From the NCBI GenBank assembly GCA_964575845.1, contig CAZNSX010000001.1, positions 310,001 through 374,000 of the forward strand: a stretch of 64,000 nt of DNA. The letters run 5' to 3'. This document shows, piece after piece, positions 59,923-64,000 of this stretch. The notes beneath the pieces are model-generated. The model ran no database searches, was not told the origin of the DNA, and saw nothing but the letters and a program-made list of their open reading frames with translations. The position numbers were made by a program, and so were the translations under genes. The first letter of the stretch is position 1; each line of letters opens with the position of its first letter. The DNA comes from CAZNSX01 sp964575845. Its GTDB lineage: Bacteria > UBA8248 > CAZNSX01.

Positions 59923-62900
59923 CTATTCCATCGCCTTTTTTATGGCGGAAATTACGCGCTCAAGGACCGCCTCATCTTTGTAGGGGAGCCTTCCCTTCAC
60001 ATCTTCCAGACTGACTCCCGGGCTCAGCCGACCGACCTCGGCCATATGCGAACGGGCCTCATCCATCCGGCCCATCTCGCTGTACATGAAAGCCAGGTAG
60101 AAGTGAGCGGGCACGAAATTCTGACTTCGGGAAAGGAGCTCATTAAAGGTGGCTATGGCGTCCTGGAACCTTCCCGTCAAAGCTTGGGCATGACCCAGGC
60201 CCCATAGATAGTGGAAGGGGTAGCGGGGGTCCAGACGCATCGCCTTCTCCACCAAGCCGATGGCTTCCTCCGGCCTTCCGGCCCAGGTCAGGATCTGCCC
60301 CAAATCTTGGTATCCATCGGCGTTATTGGGGGCGAAGGCGATGACTTTCCGCGCCTCGGCGATGGCGCTGTCGTGCCTTTTTCTCCATAGGTAGACATGG
60401 GCCAATAACGCGCGGCACTCGGGGAGTTTTTCGTCCAGGGTTTTCGCTGTCAGGGCCAGCTCGAAAGCCCGATCCAGCGTCTTGGGGTCTTGGCTCCATC
60501 CTAGCTGCCAACCGTGCAAATAGGTTAAAGCCAAGCCCACATACGCCGCCGCATATTTCGGGTCCAGTTCAATGGCCTTCTCGAACAATCGCCTGGCCTG
60601 AGCGTTCCGCTCTTGCGTGAAGTGACGTATATACTCCCTCCCACGCAAGATATAGTCGTGAGCCTCCAGGTTGTCCGTGTGCCTATGGAGTAGGCGATCT
60701 TGCTCCCCCTTCGTCAGCTTCACCTTCAGGGCCGTAACTATCTTCTGGGTGACCTCGTCTTGAAGAGCAAAGATGTCTTTAAGTTCCCGGTCATACCGTT
60801 CCGCCCAAAGGTGGCCGCCGGTATTGGCATCCGCAAGCTGGGCCGTGATCCGCACCCTGCTCCCTGCCTTGCGCACACTACCCTCCAATACATACCTGAT
60901 CCCCAACTCCCGGCCCACCTGTTTCACTTTCACTGTTTTTCCTTTGTAGGTGAAGACCGAGTTGCGGGCGATGACAAAAAGGCCCGAGACTTTGGAGAGA
61001 TCTGTGATGAGGTCCTCGGTCATGCCGTCACTGAAATACTCCTGTTCGGGGTCTCCACTCATGTTCAAAAAGGGGAGTACGGCGATCGAGGGCTTATCGG
61101 GCTGCCGCAGCGGCGCCTTGTCGGGAATCCCCGCCTTGTGCAAGTCGTCAAATAGCCGGTCTATTACCGCCTTATCTTTATAGGGGAGCCTGTACCTCCA
61201 AATCTCCAGAGAGGCCTCGGGCATTTCCTTCAGGATCTCCGCCGCCATAGCCCGGGCCTCCCGCTCCTGTCCGACCTCAGTAAGGCTGGCGGTCAAGTAA
61301 AACTGGGAAGGATAAAAACCGGGGCTGCGCTTTAGGATTCTCATGTGAGTTGCAATAGCTTCCTCATGCCGCCCCATCAAGAAATAGGCATGGCCCACGT
61401 TCCACAAGTACCAGGCCGGGTAGACGGGGTTAAAGCGCATCGCCTTCTTCGTCAGCTCAATTGCCTCCTCCGGCTTCCCGGCCCACACGAGAATATCCCC
61501 CAGCAGCACATAGCTATCAGCGTCATTGGGGTCGAGGGCGATGGCCCTCTCCGTCTCGACGATGGCCCGCTCATGCTCCTTTTTCCAAAGATAGACGTTT
61601 CCCAATATGGCGTAGGCTTCGGGCAGAGAGTCATCCAGGGCTATGGCCCTTTGAGCCAGTTCAAAGGCCCGCACAAGAGATTGGGGGTCATGGGTCCACC
61701 CCATAGACCACGCATCCACGTAAGTCCAACCCAGCCCCACGTACCCCAGCGCATACTCCGGGTCCGCTTCAATGGTTTTCTCAAACAACTCTCGGGCCCG
61801 AGCATTCTTCTCTTTTGTGAAGCCCATTAATTGGTCCAACCCGCGCAGGTAGTAGTCGTAGGCCTCCAGGTTGTCCGTGAACTTGTGCGCGAGACGCTCC
61901 TGCTCCCCCTCCGTCAGCTCCACTCTGAGGGCCGTGACTATTTTTTGCGTGACTTCATCCTGGAGGGCAAAAATGTCTTTCAGCTCCCGGTCATAGCGGT
62001 CGGCCCAAAGGTGATAGCCTGTCTTGGCGTCCACGAGCTGCGCCGTGATGCGTACCCTGTCGCCGGCCTTGCGCACGCTGCCTTCCAGTACATAGCGTAC
62101 CCCCAGTTCCTGGCTCACCTTTTCCACCTTCACCGGTTTCCCCTTGTAGGTGAAGACTGAATTGCGGGCGATGACGAAAAGGCCGGAGATCTTGGAGAGG
62201 TCGGTGATCAGGTCCTCGGTCATGCCGTTGGCGAAATATTCCTGCTCCGGGTCGCGGCTCATGTTCTCGAACGGGAGCACGGCGATGGAGGGCTTATCGG
62301 GCAGCTCTAGCGATGGGGTCTGTTCATGGGCTATCTCTGGGGGAGCAGCAGGACGCAAGTTAAGGTTCCAGAGTGCCACGACCGCGGCTCCCCCAACCAG
62401 GAGGGCCGCCACAGCCAGTGCCGCCCACCGCCGATGCCTCAGCCCCGTCCTTTTCTCTGCGCTTACTCTGGGGGGAGCGGTCACGGGCTCCATAAGCACC
62501 CCGTACACGCGGACCGGCTTCTTGATGTTCTTTACGGCGTGCTCCCCCATATACGCATAGCCCAGCGGGAGCTTCCCTTCGACCTGGTCATAGGCGGTCC
62601 CGGAGATGCAGATGCCTCCGCCCTCGGCCAGCCCTTCCAGCCGGGCTGCGATATTGACTCCATCCCCGTATATCCGCTCCCCCTCCACAATCACATCCCC
62701 GAGGTTGATGCCGATGCGAAACTCCATCCTGCGGTGGGGGGGCAGCTCAGCGTTCCTGGCCTTGAGTTCCCGCTGGACCTCCACCGCACACTGCACCGCA
62801 TCCACCACACTGCCGAACTCAGCCAGCAGGTTATCCCCGGGAGAATCCACCACTCTTCCCCGGTGCTCCCGGATAAGATTGGCCATCACCTCCCGGTAAG

Positions 62901-63012
62901 CACTTAAAGTCCGGACAGTAGCCGCCTCGTCGTCACCCATGAGGCGGCTGTAGCCTTTTACATCAGCGCTAAGGATGGCGGAGAGCTTGCGCTTCATCGC
63001 ATTCGGTGTCAT
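59923..63012 (-). CDS. class III adenylate cyclase with doubled TolB-like/TPR module
   Basis: 1029 residues. The cyclase domain (1-165) contains KLSAILSADVKGYSRLMG with a metal Asp at 17, VVDSPGDNLLAEF, and GDVIVEGERIYGDGVNIAARLE with transition-state Asn and Arg. One membrane segment at about 196-215 separates it from the outside part. There a module starts DKPSIAVLPFENMS (239), continues through a TolB/FlgO-like beta domain to about 365, then TPRs to 630. A second full module starts DKPSIAVLPFLNMS at 639, an exact 400-residue offset, and runs to the end. It would make cAMP in response to an envelope or protein signal. Neighbouring relatives usually have a single module. Confidence 0.85.
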   Translation of the reverse strand: MTPNAMKRKLSAILSADVKGYSRLMGDDEAATVRTLSAYREVMANLIREHRGRVVDSPGDNLLAEFGSVVDAVQCAVEVQRELKARNAELPPHRRMEFRIGINLGDVIVEGERIYGDGVNIAARLEGLAEGGGICISGTAYDQVEGKLPLGYAYMGEHAVKNIKKPVRVYGVLMEPVTAPPRVSAEKRTGLRHRRWAALAVAALLVGGAAVVALWNLNLRPAAPPEIAHEQTPSLELPDKPSIAVLPFENMSRDPEQEYFANGMTEDLITDLSKISGLFVIARNSVFTYKGKPVKVEKVSQELGVRYVLEGSVRKAGDRVRITAQLVDAKTGYHLWADRYDRELKDIFALQDEVTQKIVTALRVELTEGEQERLAHKFTDNLEAYDYYLRGLDQLMGFTKEKNARARELFEKTIEADPEYALGYVGLGWTYVDAWSMGWTHDPQSLVRAFELAQRAIALDDSLPEAYAILGNVYLWKKEHERAIVETERAIALDPNDADSYVLLGDILVWAGKPEEAIELTKKAMRFNPVYPAWYLWNVGHAYFLMGRHEEAIATHMRILKRSPGFYPSQFYLTASLTEVGQEREARAMAAEILKEMPEASLEIWRYRLPYKDKAVIDRLFDDLHKAGIPDKAPLRQPDKPSIAVLPFLNMSGDPEQEYFSDGMTEDLITDLSKVSGLFVIARNSVFTYKGKTVKVKQVGRELGIRYVLEGSVRKAGSRVRITAQLADANTGGHLWAERYDRELKDIFALQDEVTQKIVTALKVKLTKGEQDRLLHRHTDNLEAHDYILRGREYIRHFTQERNAQARRLFEKAIELDPKYAAAYVGLALTYLHGWQLGWSQDPKTLDRAFELALTAKTLDEKLPECRALLAHVYLWRKRHDSAIAEARKVIAFAPNNADGYQDLGQILTWAGRPEEAIGLVEKAMRLDPRYPFHYLWGLGHAQALTGRFQDAIATFNELLSRSQNFVPAHFYLAFMYSEMGRMDEARSHMAEVGRLSPGVSLEDVKGRLPYKDEAVLERVISAIKKAME

Positions 63013-63422
63013 GGAAGCCTCAGCCGCGGAGAAATTCTAGGCCCAAGGCGATAGATAGAAAAATCAAAAATTGCTTTCGTCCATATGGAATGGCTGCGTG
63101 CTCGTAGTATTGCATATTCCTTCAAGAAACAAAATCACCTCTTAGTCTCTTGAACTGGAATGCCCAGCCGTCACTCTCGCAGTTGACATTAGCCAGGAAA
63201 AGGAATGTGCCCCTCGGATAATCTAGCAGTGAGGGCATAAGCGCGCCCTTCTCGGCTTCTATGGGGGAGAAGGTCCCGGAGATTAAAGGATAAACCGCTA
63301 AGGGATTCTGGAATTTACACCTATTGCGGATATCAGCCAATTCTTCAGGCCTTGACAAATGGGCTTTTTTGTATATATGTATATACAGTTCTCATTATCC
63401 GCTTCGGTAGGGGAGACTTGAC
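63013..63422. other. gap before the GntR regulator
   Basis: About 410 bases. The right end carries the regulator promoter and operator (63352-63387). A minus-strand frame at 63122-63358 of 78 codons has no recognised family and is not called as a gene. Confidence 0.45.
63352..63387 (+). promoter_or_regulatory. promoter with HutC-type operator
   Basis: TTGACA (63352-63357), 16 bases, TATATG (63374-63379). A perfect palindrome TGTATATATGTATATACA (63370-63387) covers the -10 and ends in TGTATATACA, which matches the TGTA-N2-TACA core reported for HutC operators. Binding there would shut off the promoter, so the regulator probably represses itself. Confidence 0.65.
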
Positions 63423-64000
63423 TTGGGGAGGAATACCCAGTGGACTCAGGAAGTGTGGCCACGGCTCGAGAGGGAGAGCCCACTTCCCCTCTACTTCCAG
63501 ATCTATGAGATGCTGCTCGAGAAGATAGAGGGGGAGGGGTTCCCCCCAGGCGGCAGGCTCCCGCCGGAGGAGGAGCTTGCGAGATCTCTGGGCGTTAGCC
63601 GCATGACGGCGCGGCAGGCCCTGGGAAAGCTTGTGGAGGCGGGTTATGCCTTCCGCCGCCCCGGGGCCGGGACTTTCCTCTCAAGAACCCGTCTCCCACG
63701 CCAGCTGAGCCGCCTTACGGGTTTCTTCGAGGAGATGAAGGCGCGGGGCCTCAGGCCCTCCTCGAAGGTTTTGGGCAAAAGGGTGGGGAAGGCCACACCG
63801 AGGATGAGGAAGCTCCTTAACCTTGAGGAGGGAGAGGAGGTCCTGAGGCTTGAAAGGCTCCGTCTTGCTGATGGCGAACCCCTTGCTCTGCACCTTTTCC
63901 AGATACCAGCTTTTCTATGCGCGGGCCTCCTTGAGCAGGACCTTTCACTGGGCTCCCTCTATGCCGCCCTGGAGGGCAGGTGCGGCCTGCGGCTCACTCA
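63423..64000 (+). CDS. hutC: GntR/HutC-family transcriptional regulator, 3-prime truncated
   Basis: At least 192 residues, running off the window. The winged helix-turn-helix is PLYFQIYEMLLEKIEGEGFPPGGRLPPEEELARSLGVSRMTARQALGKLVEAG near 20-72, followed by the RRPGAGTFLS wing. The UTRA effector domain begins with LTGFFEEMKARGLRP, as in the HutC branch. TTG 63423 has GGGGAG seven bases upstream; GTG 63453 is another possible start. Histidine-pathway control is inferred from the HutC-like layout and the operator; hutI sits at the other end of the window. Other UTRA regulators of sugars or phosphonates share the fold. Confidence 0.7.
   Translation, partial: MGRNTQWTQEVWPRLERESPLPLYFQIYEMLLEKIEGEGFPPGGRLPPEEELARSLGVSRMTARQALGKLVEAGYAFRRPGAGTFLSRTRLPRQLSRLTGFFEEMKARGLRPSSKVLGKRVGKATPRMRKLLNLEEGEEVLRLERLRLADGEPLALHLFQIPAFLCAGLLEQDLSLGSLYAALEGRCGLRLT

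Noticed and set aside
59647..62907. Long plus-strand frames across the cyclase gene
   Set aside because: They are antisense shadows of a well-supported 1029-residue protein.
1..64000. CRISPR arrays, rRNA, tRNA
   Set aside because: No regularly spaced short repeats, no rRNA core sequences and no convincing T-loop/acceptor pairs were seen on either strand.

Overview
The window comes from a GC-rich, Gram-negative bacterium that I cannot place at species level. It has an outer-membrane beta-barrel, several lipoproteins, Tat-like motifs, a sigma54-type response regulator, an aldehyde:ferredoxin oxidoreductase and abundant GTG/TTG starts. This mix would fit an uncultured Desulfobacterota/NC10/Nitrospirota-like lineage, but that placement is inference. 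I see no rRNA, tRNA or CRISPR array.

Layout. 1-2021: end of imidazolonepropionase (hutI) and a second amidohydrolase. 2190-5923: an AT-richer accessory island with a broken IS1380-family transposase, a lone ThsB-like TIR protein, and an operon TIR / SLOG / ThsB-like TIR that resembles a Thoeris-type anti-phage module without a recognisable ThsA. 5924-15523: decayed DNA, threonine synthase, a membrane polyferredoxin and DUF362 Tat pair, a transposase relic, a hydrolase, a sugar-isomerase-like protein, a B12 radical SAM protein and a tyrosine phenol-lyase/tryptophanase. 15743-19676: dispersed repeat, catalase, lactonase-like MBL protein, iron alcohol dehydrogenase. 19707-25413: DUF72, flavin reductase, a tungsten AOR operon with its own ferredoxin and MoaD-like protein, and a methyltransferase. 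26065-29290: macro domain, bactofilin, and a decaying two-component system (regulator with an altered GAFTGA loop next to a frameshifted kinase). 29771-35414: PsbP-like lipoprotein, second copy of the dispersed repeat, DUF134/zinc-ribbon/DUF5320 trio, ketopantoate reductase, class IV aminotransferase, 2-hydroxyacid dehydrogenase. 35601-41619: PEGA lipoprotein and the housekeeping run rplU-rpmA-obgE-proB-proA-nadD-rsfS plus a DksA/TraR-type zinc-finger gene.

41620-49105 is the most unusual part. It starts with repeat-rich AT DNA, then a 600-bp tandem duplication of a small unknown gene. Five perfect copies of the palindrome GTGAAATTTCAC lie around these two genes, and two of them fall exactly in 17-nt promoter spacers. 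The second such promoter points into a six-gene locus that I read as a divergent Fap-type functional amyloid system: three secreted repeat proteins, a C39 peptidase (FapD-like), a small secreted FapE-like protein and an outer-membrane channel (FapF-like). Recurrent LSEAxLG...G motifs in the secreted proteins look like C39 double-glycine recognition sites.

49117-64000: an NMT1-like binding protein, a LysM lytic transglycosylase whose last codons lie inside a dispersed ~100-bp repeat, a seven-gene minus-strand operon MBL-purB-purC-purS-purQ-purL-purF with a good sigma70 promoter, an adenylate-cyclase protein with a doubled TolB-like/TPR module, and the start of a HutC/GntR regulator preceded by a TGTATATACA operator overlapping its promoter. 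The regulator would fit control of the histidine-utilisation genes represented by hutI at the other end, although the two ends are not shown to be linked.
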